IMG/VR virus record: IMGVR_UViG_3300030118_002379
Location: 1-43,397 of that record
Length of the DNA stretch: 43,397 nt
Origin: a virus
Direction: 5' to 3' (one strand)
The notes beneath the pieces were generated by a model. The model was given only the letters and a program-made list of their open reading frames with translations. It searched no databases and was not told the DNA's origin. Shown piece after piece: positions 14,725 to 21,496 of this stretch (position 1 is its first letter; each line of letters begins with the position of its first letter). The translations under genes were made by a program, and so were the position numbers.

Positions 14725-14755
14725 CAAAAAAAGAAGGGACGCCCGAAGACGCCCC
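14725..14755 (-). terminator. Intrinsic terminator with UUCG tetraloop
   Basis: On the minus strand the stem GGGGCGTC / GGCGTCCC (eight pairs, two G-U) closes a TTCG loop, the very stable C(UUCG)G type, and is followed by TTCTTTTTTTG. It lies just after the stop of the 14763 gene and should end the short operon 15587-14763, isolating it from the control region. Confidence 0.9.
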
Positions 14756-14762
14756 TAGATGG

Positions 14763-14933
14763 CTAACTAGTATGTAAGTTAGGATTGAATTGGTCTGAAT
14801 CGACCGATGGATTGCCAGAGTATAAATAAGCTTTGACAAAATGTAGATATATTGCGATTAGGGTTAGTTTGATAACTGCCCCGATAACCACATATATAAG
14901 AACAGCTATTGCTGTAATGGTTACGATGTCCAT
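14763..14933 (-). CDS. Small membrane protein
   Basis: 56 residues from ATG at 14933, with TTGGAG and a six-base spacer upstream; a TTG start four codons earlier is possible but would remove the ribosome site. The hydrophobic segment VTITAIAVLIYVVIGAVIKL, continuing LIAIYLHFV, spans most of residues 3-32, enough for one or two helices, and a polar tail follows. It is the last gene before the UUCG terminator. Function unknown. Confidence 0.7.
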   Translation of the reverse strand: MDIVTITAIAVLIYVVIGAVIKLTLIAIYLHFVKAYLYSGNPSVDSDQFNPNLHTS

Positions 14934-14988
14934 TAGTTTCTCCAATGTTCAACCTGAGCCCAGATAGACTCAGGTATGGTATGACTAC

Positions 14989-15279
14989 TCATGATTCCCT
15001 CGTAGGTTGTTGAAGGTTCATGCCGGGAAGCTCAGGTTGGACTTGCTCTTCAGCTAGCTCTTTTCTGATTTCTTCGTCGACAGCGTCTAGTTTCTTTTCG
15101 AAGCTAGATACATGCTCTTCGTAGCTCTCATCAGTTGCGATGATAGTAGGTTTATGAGTTACACCCCGATTGAACTCGGATACAATAGTGGATGCTTGCT
15201 GGGTCGTCCACTTAGCTACTGGAAGGACAGCTTTCACTGCCCCTCTAGTAACTCGACCAAGATAAAATGCTAGTCGCAT
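14989..15279 (-). CDS. Hypothetical protein, charged C-terminus
   Basis: 96 residues from the ATG at 15279, which overlaps the previous stop as TAATG; a GTG seven codons earlier (15300) is the alternative start. The first half is basic and helical (LAFYLGRVTRGAVKAVLPVA), possibly amphipathic. The second half is strongly acidic (DESYEEHVSSFEKKLDAVDE) and probably coiled coil, ending in a Pro/Gln-rich tail. Second gene of the short minus-strand operon. No family recognised. Confidence 0.7.
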   Translation of the reverse strand: MRLAFYLGRVTRGAVKAVLPVAKWTTQQASTIVSEFNRGVTHKPTIIATDESYEEHVSSFEKKLDAVDEEIRKELAEEQVQPELPGMNLQQPTRES

Positions 15280-15587
15280 TACTTGCTCTGTGGAGTCCAC
15301 TCTCTACCGAAAGCTGTCACTGCCGTGCCACCTTTTAGGTTGATGTGGTCTTTAAGTTGGAACGACACCGAACCGTCCTCTTTCAATAAGAAGAAGTCGA
15401 AACAGTCCCTGATGCTAGTCATTTTGTAGCTCTCAGGTGTACCCTCTTTCGCTTTCTCATCGTAATTGGGATTCGATATCTTAGCGTCCATACTAAGGTT
15501 ACCCGCTTTGGATACAGACAACGCTCTATCCTTTTGAGCTTCGATAGTGTCAATATCAAAGCTAGTTATATATTTTTCTTTAGCCAT
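15279..15587 (-). CDS. Hypothetical protein
   Basis: 102 residues, ATG at 15587 behind AATAGGAGACTAAT. It is soluble, with a Lys/Asp-rich N-terminus (KYITSFDIDTIEAQKDRALS) and a beta-like C-terminal half (GSVSFQLKDHINLKGGTAVTAFG broken into strands). It is the first gene of the short operon and diverges from the terminase operon across the region 15588-15887. Its position beside the late promoter would suit a regulator, but no DNA-binding motif is evident. Confidence 0.7.
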   Translation of the reverse strand: MAKEKYITSFDIDTIEAQKDRALSVSKAGNLSMDAKISNPNYDEKAKEGTPESYKMTSIRDCFDFFLLKEDGSVSFQLKDHINLKGGTAVTAFGREWTPQSK

Positions 15588-15613
15588 ATTAGTCTCCTAT
15601 TTAGCTAGTTACT

Positions 15614-15635
15614 GGGAATAAAGCCCTTTACTCCC
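15614..15635. promoter_or_regulatory. Dyad in the leader of the short minus operon
   Basis: GGGAATAAA and TTTACTCCC flank GCCC and pair at eight of nine positions. It lies 27 bases upstream of the ATG at 15587, so it could be an operator or a leader hairpin. Confidence 0.4.
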
Positions 15636-15808
15636 TTCACAAACCTATATGGAAAGTCAGCTTGTCTGACCTATGCTGTAACTAGAGTACATAAAACTGA
15701 TACAAGGTTCCAATAGTCGAAAACATAAATCTAGTTCTGGATGCGAATCGGAGTCGGGTATAGGTCGTGCACAACGGAGGTGGGGAATGCGAACGCGGTA
15801 TAGAAAAC

Positions 15809-15854
15809 TTTTTTCAAAAAAAATTTCTACAAAAAATTTTCCCGCAAAAAATTT
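15809..15854. repeat. Phased A-tracts, 15-base period
   Basis: CAAAAAA-type tracts begin at 15815, 15830 and 15845, exactly 15 bases apart, each followed by TTT, with a T-tract at 15809-15814 before them. The stretch is almost pure A/T. It should be bent or easily melted and lies immediately upstream of the late promoter, acting as an UP element, a DNA unwinding element, or both. Confidence 0.6.
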
Positions 15855-15881
15855 ACAAGTTATCCACAAATAAGATATGCT
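15852..15881 (+). promoter_or_regulatory. Late promoter for the terminase operon
   Basis: TTTACA (15852-15857) and TATGCT (15876-15881) are separated by 18 bases. The start of transcription would fall about seven bases after the -10 box, at the A of the ATG at 15888, predicting a leaderless mRNA. The A-tracts directly upstream would strengthen the promoter. Confidence 0.5.
15860..15868 (+). promoter_or_regulatory. DnaA-box-like site TTATCCACA
   Basis: The nine bases match the consensus bacterial DnaA box TTATNCACA exactly. The site lies in the spacer of the late promoter and beside the A-tract stretch, so host DnaA bound here could open DNA for replication or block late transcription. A single box found by eye can be chance. 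Confidence 0.45.
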
Positions 15882-15887
15882 TACGAT

Positions 15888-16406
15888 ATGAGCCTTGTAG
15901 CAGATCAAGAAATGCAAGTCACCGAAGAAGACAGAATTGAACTTCAGTCTCATTATCCATACGCTGGGGTAAAACTGTCCGAGCTTTCTGTCCAAGAAGA
16001 AAGGTTGATTTTGTTCCATTTAAGAGGACTAAGTAAAGCCGCCGCTGGACGTGCGGCAGGCTACCGTAACATGGATCATGTGTACGAGGTTTTTAAGAAA
16101 CCAAAAATTCAACAAGCAGTTGAGTATCTTAGAGAAGAGATGCGTGAAGAGGTTAAGTTCGATCGAAACACGGCCACCACCATGTATCTTGAGGCCCACC
16201 GAAAATCGGCCACCGCCACAGAAGAAAAGAACGTTGTCGACTCTCTATGTAAACTGCATGGGTTATTCGCTCCTGAACAAGCGACCCAGGTCAATATTAA
16301 TGTAGACAAGATCCAACAACTAGAACGGTTGCCGGACGCCGAGCTTCTAAAACTAGCTGGCGTAGATAAATCATATTTAGAACCCCAAGGAAATAGTAAT
16401 GACTAA
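15888..16406 (+). CDS. terS: Terminase small subunit
   Basis: 172 residues, the first gene of the rightward operon. Residues about 38-70 (QEERLILFHLRGLSKAAAGR then AAGYRNMDHVYEVFKKPKIQ) read as the helix-turn-helix DNA-binding domain common in small terminases, where KAAAGRAAGY is the HTH turn. A helical oligomerisation region and a short polar tail follow. Small terminase binds the packaging site and hands DNA to the large subunit. No ribosome site precedes the ATG, which coincides with the predicted transcript start. An internal ATG at 15912 also lacks one. TerL lies eight genes downstream, an unusually large separation. Confidence 0.82.
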   Translation: MSLVADQEMQVTEEDRIELQSHYPYAGVKLSELSVQEERLILFHLRGLSKAAAGRAAGYRNMDHVYEVFKKPKIQQAVEYLREEMREEVKFDRNTATTMYLEAHRKSATATEEKNVVDSLCKLHGLFAPEQATQVNINVDKIQQLERLPDAELLKLAGVDKSYLEPQGNSND

Positions 16407-16554
16407 ATATCACCAACAAGCAAAAGCTACTAAAAAGAAACGCAAGAAAAGTTTCCCCGATCTTAATAAAGACGGAAAAATAACCAAAGCCGATATCCTG
16501 ATGGGCAGAGGTATTATTAAAAAGAAGAAAAAGAAAAAAGGAGGCAAAAAGTAA
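16399..16554 (+). CDS. Lys-rich 51-residue protein with EF-hand-like loop
   Basis: ATG at 16399 overlaps the TerS stop by eight bases and has AAGGAAATAGT upstream. The product has a Lys/Arg block at 9-17, then D21-L-N23-K-D25-G26-K-I28-T-K-A-D32, the 12-position EF-hand calcium loop pattern, and ends in a poly-Lys block (41-51). Small marine phage proteins with the same FPDLNKDGK core exist, to my memory uncharacterised. It could bind divalent cations and DNA together. It opens a cassette of seven basic genes between TerS and TerL. Confidence 0.75.
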   Translation: MTKYHQQAKATKKKRKKSFPDLNKDGKITKADILMGRGIIKKKKKKKGGKK

Positions 16555-16634
16555 TGCATTGTATTAATCAAAAGCCCGGCAAGATGTCGATAAAAAAGGG
16601 CAAAAAGAGAAAAGTCAAAAAAGGTAAAAAGTAA
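16554..16634 (+). CDS. 26-residue Lys-rich peptide
   Basis: ATG at 16554 overlaps the previous stop as TAATG, with AAAGGAGGCAAAAAG upstream. The product MHCINQKPGKMSIKKGKKRK continues with VKKGKK. It is too short for a fold, and its charge suggests nucleic-acid binding. The next gene again starts by TAATG. The strong ribosome site and tight coupling on both sides are the reasons for calling it. Confidence 0.6.
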   Translation: MHCINQKPGKMSIKKGKKRKVKKGKK

Positions 16635-16756
16635 TGCGCACAAAAGGCATAAACGCACCGCACCCTAACATGAAAAAATTCGCGAAGAAAATGAATCGGT
16701 ATAAAAGCATACCAAAGACAGGAGGTAAAAATGCCAGCAAAAAGAAAAACTACTAG
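16634..16756 (+). CDS. 40-residue basic peptide
   Basis: ATG at 16634 overlaps the previous stop as TAATG; upstream AAAAGGTAAAAAG serves as ribosome site. The product starts MRTKGINAPHPNMKKFAKKM and ends in GGKNASKKKNY. Its last 26 bases overlap the next gene. It is Lys-rich with an N-terminal Pro/His patch. No family recognised, and being inside the basic cassette is its main clue. Confidence 0.6.
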   Translation: MRTKGINAPHPNMKKFAKKMNRYKSIPKTGGKNASKKKNY

Positions 16757-16916
16757 AAAGAAAAGTAGCAAAAGAAAAGGTGCAACACCTACTAACCCAA
16801 GTTTATATGCAAGGGTAAAAGCCGAAGCTAAACGTAAGTTTAAGGTCTATCCATCTGCATATGCCAACGGTTGGTTAGTTAGAACCTATAAAAAACGTGG
16901 TGGTGGGTATAGATAA
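16731..16916 (+). CDS. Small Lys/Arg-rich conserved protein
   Basis: 61 residues, ATG at 16731 behind AGGAGGTAAAA. The first 20 residues are almost all Lys, Arg, Thr and Ser. The rest forms a compact module (YARVKAEAKRKFKVYPSAYA, then GWLVRTYKKRGGGYR) that I have seen in small basic proteins of phages and some large eukaryotic viruses (VYPSAYANxW). The module probably folds while the tail binds DNA. It belongs to the basic cassette between TerS and TerL and overlaps the next start as TAATG. Confidence 0.78.
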   Translation: MPAKRKTTRKKSSKRKGATPTNPSLYARVKAEAKRKFKVYPSAYANGWLVRTYKKRGGGYR

Positions 16917-17239
16917 TGGCTAAGCCTACGGGTGGCTTGACCGCGTGGTTTGGTAAAGGGCCTAAAGGCGATTGGGTCGATATCGGTGCCCCAAAGAAAA
17001 AAGGTAAATATCAAGCTTGCGGTAGAAAGTCTGCTAAGAAAGGCAAAAGCAAACGTAAATATCCAAAATGTGTACCGAGATCAAAAGCTCGGAGTATGAC
17101 TGCAGCACAAAGACGAAGCGCAGTTAAAAGAAAAAGAGCAGCGGGTAATCCAGGCGGGAAGCCTCGTAACGTAAAAACTATAGTTAGGAAGAGAAAGCCT
17201 ACTACAAGAAGGAGGACTCGTGCCAAGAAAAAGAAGTAA
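16916..17239 (+). CDS. Basic protein with AWFGKG / Cys motif
   Basis: 107 residues, ATG at 16916. The N-terminus carries GGLTAWFGKGPKGDWVDIGA, then two Cys about 17 residues apart (YQACGRK ... YPKCVPRSKA) that could bind a metal, then TAAQRRSAVKRKRAAGNPGG and a 20-residue Arg/Lys tail. The AWFG(K)G and RRSAV(R/K)RKRAAGNPxGKP signatures are shared with small viral proteins I know only as uncharacterised. The likely role is DNA binding in the capsid or during packaging; that is inference. Followed by the next gene with a 20-base overlap. Confidence 0.78.
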   Translation: MAKPTGGLTAWFGKGPKGDWVDIGAPKKKGKYQACGRKSAKKGKSKRKYPKCVPRSKARSMTAAQRRSAVKRKRAAGNPGGKPRNVKTIVRKRKPTTRRRTRAKKKK

Positions 17240-17504
17240 AATGCCCGCCAGAAACAAAAAGAACTTTAGGGCAACTAAAAAAGGCGCTGGGATGACTAAA
17301 GCAGGTGTAAAAGCCTATAGAAGATTGAACCCAGGCTCTAAACTTAAGACAGCAGTAACAGGAAAAGTTAAAAAAGGATCAAAAGCGGCGAAAAGACGTA
17401 AGTCTTATTGCGCTAGAAGTGCGGGGCAAATGAAAAAGTTCCCAAAAGCAGCAAAAAATCCAAATTCAAGGTTGAGGCAAGCACGCAGAAGATGGAAGTG
17501 CTAA
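17220..17504 (+). CDS. DUF6321-like basic protein
   Basis: 94 residues from GTG at 17220 (AGGAGG four bases upstream); ATG at 17241 is the alternative start. The core AGMTKAGVKAYRRLNPGSKL, then VTGKVKKGSKAAKRRKSYCA, and the end RLRQARRRWKC match the pattern I recall for DUF6321 (GLTxKGRxxYxxxxGSNLKAPVTG, KPGSKAAKRRKSFCAR, ALRKWKC), small basic proteins found in phages and large DNA viruses. Two Cys may bind a metal. Function unknown; charge and context suggest nucleic-acid binding. Confidence 0.82.
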   Translation: MPRKRSKMPARNKKNFRATKKGAGMTKAGVKAYRRLNPGSKLKTAVTGKVKKGSKAAKRRKSYCARSAGQMKKFPKAAKNPNSRLRQARRRWKC

Positions 17505-17731
17505 ACACAGTTATCGCAGTTGTACTGTTAACTGCTGTAGCACTGTTTATTTATGTAGGTTTGCATATTAGCAAAGAGAAAAAACTGGGCAAAGACTTAC
17601 CTTTGTTCTGGGAAAAGGAGAAAGATATGGGATATGGAAAAGGATACCCTAGAAAGTCGGTAAAAAAAGCTAAAAAGCCGGCTATGAAAAAGAAAAAAGC
17701 GACTAAGAAGAAAAAAACTTACCGTTATTAA
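17492..17731 (+). CDS. Membrane-anchored protein with poly-basic tail, possible internal start
   Basis: 79 residues, ATG at 17492 overlapping the previous stop. Residues 4-25 (LNTVIAVVLLTAVALFIYVG) are a transmembrane helix. Residues 46-79 (MGYGKGYPRKSVKKAKKPAM then poly-Lys and TYRY) are very basic. An in-frame ATG at 17627 (codon 46) has AAAAGGAG seven bases upstream, a better ribosome site than that of the full gene. One locus may make both a membrane form and a free 34-residue basic peptide. It is the last gene before TerL. Confidence 0.65.
   Translation: MEVLNTVIAVVLLTAVALFIYVGLHISKEKKLGKDLPLFWEKEKDMGYGKGYPRKSVKKAKKPAMKKKKATKKKKTYRY
17615..17629 (+). promoter_or_regulatory. Internal ribosome site and start inside the 17492 gene
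   Basis: AAAAGGAG followed by AAAGAT and an in-frame ATG at 17627 could start translation at codon 46 of the 79-residue protein. MGYGKG-type starts followed by Lys-rich tails also occur as stand-alone small phage proteins. Confidence 0.5.
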
Positions 17732-17733
17732 GC

Positions 17734-19377
17734 GTGACAGAGCTTATTAAGGTCGAATGCTATAAGTGCAAGAAACTTTTAGCAGAAAACCTCGTATTAC
17801 CAAAAGGATTATGTGTTTACTGCGCGGCCGACCAAGCAGACGAACTCCCACAGCCTAAAAAACAACAAAAACAGGAAAAAGCAGCAAGTAATGCACAGTT
17901 ACGTGCAGAACAAGAGCTGGCAAAGCGTATTCTGTCACGAAAACGCATGCTACCTTTCGTAGAAAAATTTAATCCGGACTATCAAGCGGGTTGGGTACAC
18001 AAAGATATCTGTAAAAGGCTAGAAAAATTTAGTCAAGACGTAGCCAACAAAAACTCCCCTAGATTAATGTTGTTCATGCCCCCGCGGCATGGCAAATCTA
18101 CCTTGGCTAGTATTGCTTTCCCCGCTTGGCATCTTGGGCGTAACCCAGATCATGAGTTTATTAGTTGTTCCTACTCTGGATCTTTGGCTATGAGCTTTTC
18201 AAGAAAAGTTAGACAAGTTCTTAGAGAGCCTAGTTACAAAAAAGTATTTGAAGACACAAGGTTAGACAAAGATTCTCAGTCAGTAGAGTCTTGGCAAACG
18301 ACACAAGGTGGCGGTTATGTTGCAGCGGGTGTCGGTGGTGGTATCACCGGTAAAGGTGCGCATATTCTTTTGATCGACGACCCAATAAAAAACAGAGAAG
18401 ACGCAGAATCTGAAAACAATCGCGAAGCGACCTGGGACTGGTATACCTCGACAGCGTATACTCGTCTAGCACCCGGTGGCGGTATTCTGGTTATTTTAAC
18501 AAGGTGGCACGATGATGATTTGGCGGGCAGACTTTTGATGGCCAGTGAGAACGGTGCCGATGATTGGGAAGTTGTTAAGTACCCAGCACTTGCTGAAGAG
18601 GACGAAGAGTTTAGAAAAGAAGGTGATCCGCTACACCCGGAACGTTACACAATAGAATCTTTAGAAAAAATACAGAAAGCAATCGGACCTAGAGACTGGA
18701 CAGCTTTGTATCAACAAAACCCAGTGTCAGATGAAGGTGATTATTTTACTAGGGACATGATTCAATATTATGACCCACCCGACTTAGATTATGATAGACT
18801 TCGATATTATACTGCTTGGGATTTGGCTATCGGTCAAAGAGATCGGAATGACTACTCAGTAGGTATGACTGTTGGGATTGACGAGTATGACAATATGTTT
18901 GTCGTTGATGTTATCCGCGGCAGGTATGACGGTTTTGAGTTAGTTGAAAAAATTCTAGATTTTTATGAGCAATGGCGACCAGGAGTTATTGGCATAGAGA
19001 AGGGGCATATAGAAATGGCTATTGGTCCTTTTCTACAGAAGCGTGTAGCAGAACGTAATTTACATTCTGCATATTTTAAAGATTTAAAAGTAGGTAGACG
19101 TGACAAAGAGGCAAGGGCTAGGGCTATCCAAGGTAGAATGCAACAGGGAAGAGTTTTTCTTCCAGAGAACGCAGTTTGGACAGGCCCACTCGTGGCTGAG
19201 CTTTTACGTTTCCCTAACGGCGTGCACGATGACCAAGTTGATGCCTTGGCTTGGGTAGGTTTAATGATGACTGAGTACGCAACTTTTTATGAGGCGCCGG
19301 AGCATGTACCTTCGTGGCGCGATAGGTTAAGATATATAGCAAAAGGACCGAAGAAAAAGTCCGCAATGAGCGCATAG
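17734..19377 (+). CDS. terL: Terminase large subunit with N-terminal zinc-finger-like motif
   Basis: 547 residues from GTG at 17734. ATPase: Walker A MPPRHGKS near 114-121, Walker B HILLIDDP near 210-217, coupling motif ILTRWHDDDLAGRL near 251-264. RNase H-like nuclease: YTAWDLAIG near 366-374, GVIGIEKG near 425-432, and HDDQVDALAW near 500-510, giving the acidic metal site. Residues C9, C12, C27 and C30 form C-x2-C and C-x2-C pairs, a zinc-ribbon-like N-terminal addition that many terminases lack. The enzyme pumps DNA into the prohead through the portal and cuts it. It is followed one base later by the portal gene. Confidence 0.96.
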   Translation: MTELIKVECYKCKKLLAENLVLPKGLCVYCAADQADELPQPKKQQKQEKAASNAQLRAEQELAKRILSRKRMLPFVEKFNPDYQAGWVHKDICKRLEKFSQDVANKNSPRLMLFMPPRHGKSTLASIAFPAWHLGRNPDHEFISCSYSGSLAMSFSRKVRQVLREPSYKKVFEDTRLDKDSQSVESWQTTQGGGYVAAGVGGGITGKGAHILLIDDPIKNREDAESENNREATWDWYTSTAYTRLAPGGGILVILTRWHDDDLAGRLLMASENGADDWEVVKYPALAEEDEEFRKEGDPLHPERYTIESLEKIQKAIGPRDWTALYQQNPVSDEGDYFTRDMIQYYDPPDLDYDRLRYYTAWDLAIGQRDRNDYSVGMTVGIDEYDNMFVVDVIRGRYDGFELVEKILDFYEQWRPGVIGIEKGHIEMAIGPFLQKRVAERNLHSAYFKDLKVGRRDKEARARAIQGRMQQGRVFLPENAVWTGPLVAELLRFPNGVHDDQVDALAWVGLMMTEYATFYEAPEHVPSWRDRLRYIAKGPKKKSAMSA

Positions 19378-19378
19378 T

Positions 19379-21496
19379 ATGGCATACAGAAACAAAACTA
19401 AGAAAAAGTTAGATAAGGGAGAAGAACTTACACTAGCAAAAAATCAATTTAACGCTTACGTACGTGCGAGAGATAACGGCCATGATGAGTATATACAGAT
19501 GGCTAAAAAATGCGACATGTACTATCGCGGAGATCAATGGGATGAGTTCGATATGCAAGAACTCGATGATCAAGGCAGACCGGCTCTTACTATAAATACC
19601 ATCCTTCCTACAATCAATGCCGTGCTCGGGGAACAAAGCACGAAAAAAGCAGATATAACATTCAAGCCTAGGGGCGGTGGTAATCAAGAAGTAGCAGATG
19701 TCCTTACAAAAGTTTACCAACAGATAGCAGATAACAATAAGTTAGAGTGGATTGAGAACCAAGTGTTCTCTGATGGGTTGATTCAAGATCGAGGTTACTT
19801 CGATGTGCGGATAGATTTCTCTGATCATATACAAGGTGAAGTTAGAATCGAAGCGAAAGACCCACTTGATATTTTAATTGACCCAGACGCAAAACATTAC
19901 GACACAAGAACTTGGAACGAGATATTCGAAACCAAATGGATGAGTGTTGACGAGATAGAAGAAACTTACGGACAGGACAAAGCAGATAAATTAAGAATGT
20001 TAGCAGAGACAGGTACCACGTTGGGTGCTGACTCTATGGAGTTTGAAGAAGAAAGGTACGGAGATACCGACGAATATAACTACGGACAACAATACGCTGG
20101 GGATCCTGACAGTGCACGAATGCTCAGGTCAATAAGAGTTATAGAAAGACAGTATTACAAGCTCAAAGATTGTATGTATTACTTAGACCCAGTAACAGGT
20201 GACATGCGAGATGTGCCACAAAACTGGTCTAAAAAGAAAAGAGAAACCTTTGCTGATCAATACGGTTTAGACATTTTATCTAAAACAGTTAGGAAAGTAC
20301 GTTGGACTGTCACAGCTGATACAGTTGTATTGTTTGATGATTGGTCTCCATATAAACACTTTACAATCGTGCCTTATTTTCCATATTTTCGAAGAGGTAA
20401 GCCGTTCGGTATGGTCCGAAACTTATTGTCCCCGCAAGAACAGCTCAACAAGATTACTTCTCAAGAGCTGCATATAGTAAACACCACAGCAAATAGTGGA
20501 TGGATTGTAGAGAACGGCTCACTTTCGGGCATGACCGCGGATGACCTGGAAGAACACGGGGCAGAAACTGGGTTAGTATTAGAGTTTAATCGTGGTTCTA
20601 CGCCACCAGCAAAGATACCACCTAACCAAATACCTACAGGTTTAGACAGGCTAGGGCAAAAAGCCGCAGCGAACATCAAACAAATAAGTGGTATTACAGA
20701 CGCGATGTTAGGCCAAGACAGTGCTGAAGTATCAGGTGTAGCTATTCAAGCAAAACAAAACAGAGGATCTATGCTTTTGCAAGTACCTCTTACTAACTTA
20801 GCTAAGTCTAGACAGTATTTAGCAGAAGCTATTTTAGGATTAGTACAAGGATACTATACAGAAGAACGTGTTATACAAATTACTGATGAGTCTGATCCGT
20901 ACAAACCAAGAAGAGAATTAAGAGTAAATCAAATGACCCCAGAGGGACAAGTAATTAATGATTTACAATTAGGCGAGTATGATGTTGTAGTATCAAGTGC
21001 ACCTGCTAGAGATAACTTTGACGAGATGCAGTTTGCTGAAGCCATATCTTTACGTCAGGTTGGAGTACCAATACCGGATGACATGATTGTTGAGTACTCA
21101 CACTTATCACGTAAAGCAGATGTTGCTGATAGAATAAGAAAAATGCAAGGCACCGGACCTTTATCACCAGAACAAATACAGATGCAGAAGTTCCAAATGG
21201 AAGCGCAGATCAGAAGCACGCAGCTTGAGATTGCTAAACTAGAAGCAGAAGTAGCAAACATACAAACAATGGCAGCTGTGAATGTTGCTAAAGTAGATCA
21301 AATAGAAACTGAACCACAGTTGAAGATTGCAGAGTTACAGAGTAAACTGCAAACTAAACGTGAGGAACTCGATTTACGTGAGAGATTGTCAGCATTGACA
21401 AATGATATGCGTAAAGAACAGAGTGATACAGCGGCGGCATCCAAGATGGCAGTCGAAGCTCTTAGAAACTTAGACACAACAGGAGGTACTGAATAA
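19379..21496 (+). CDS. Portal protein, P22-like
   Basis: 705 residues, ATG at 19379. The N-terminal region has CDMYYRGDQWDEFDMQELDD, then RPALTINTILPTINAVLGEQ, and KDPLDILIDPDA further on, a pattern of P22-type podovirus portals. The central region carries PYFPYFRRGKPFGMVRNLLSP. The last 120 residues are a long alpha-helical coiled coil (QIRSTQLEIAKLEAEVANIQ), the barrel helix in this family. Twelve copies form the vertex channel through which TerL packages DNA and the tail attaches. It ends with TAATG overlap into the scaffold-like gene. Confidence 0.92.
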   Translation: MAYRNKTKKKLDKGEELTLAKNQFNAYVRARDNGHDEYIQMAKKCDMYYRGDQWDEFDMQELDDQGRPALTINTILPTINAVLGEQSTKKADITFKPRGGGNQEVADVLTKVYQQIADNNKLEWIENQVFSDGLIQDRGYFDVRIDFSDHIQGEVRIEAKDPLDILIDPDAKHYDTRTWNEIFETKWMSVDEIEETYGQDKADKLRMLAETGTTLGADSMEFEEERYGDTDEYNYGQQYAGDPDSARMLRSIRVIERQYYKLKDCMYYLDPVTGDMRDVPQNWSKKKRETFADQYGLDILSKTVRKVRWTVTADTVVLFDDWSPYKHFTIVPYFPYFRRGKPFGMVRNLLSPQEQLNKITSQELHIVNTTANSGWIVENGSLSGMTADDLEEHGAETGLVLEFNRGSTPPAKIPPNQIPTGLDRLGQKAAANIKQISGITDAMLGQDSAEVSGVAIQAKQNRGSMLLQVPLTNLAKSRQYLAEAILGLVQGYYTEERVIQITDESDPYKPRRELRVNQMTPEGQVINDLQLGEYDVVVSSAPARDNFDEMQFAEAISLRQVGVPIPDDMIVEYSHLSRKADVADRIRKMQGTGPLSPEQIQMQKFQMEAQIRSTQLEIAKLEAEVANIQTMAAVNVAKVDQIETEPQLKIAELQSKLQTKREELDLRERLSALTNDMRKEQSDTAAASKMAVEALRNLDTTGGTE

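Larger units (their letters stand above)
14074..14762. other. Non-coding control region between two minus-strand operons
   Basis: About 690 bases hold no convincing gene. Several open frames exist but lack ribosome sites, overlap on one strand and run through the repeats. From left to right the region has a -10 box for the leftward operon, a 9-bp dyad, complex inverted repeats at 14223-14281, the GTGGAACC repeat cluster, a short Tyr-poor AT-balanced stretch, a GC-rich patch with a hairpin, and the terminator of the operon to the right. This arrangement fits a transcription control region and possibly a replication origin. Confidence 0.7.
15588..15887. other. Divergent promoter region
   Basis: This 300-base gap separates the minus-strand operon from the terminase operon. 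The left part, the leader of the minus operon, has a near-perfect 9-bp dyad at 15614-15635 and one GGTTCCA at 15706-15712. The right part has phased A-tracts, the DnaA-box-like site and the late promoter. The middle 15713-15808 shows nothing I can name. Confidence 0.65.

Noticed and set aside
14091-14839. Several minus-strand open frames of 60-103 codons over the control region
   Set aside because: They lack ribosome sites, overlap one another in different frames, cross the repeat array, hairpins and terminator, and their translations are Cys/His/Arg-rich noise.
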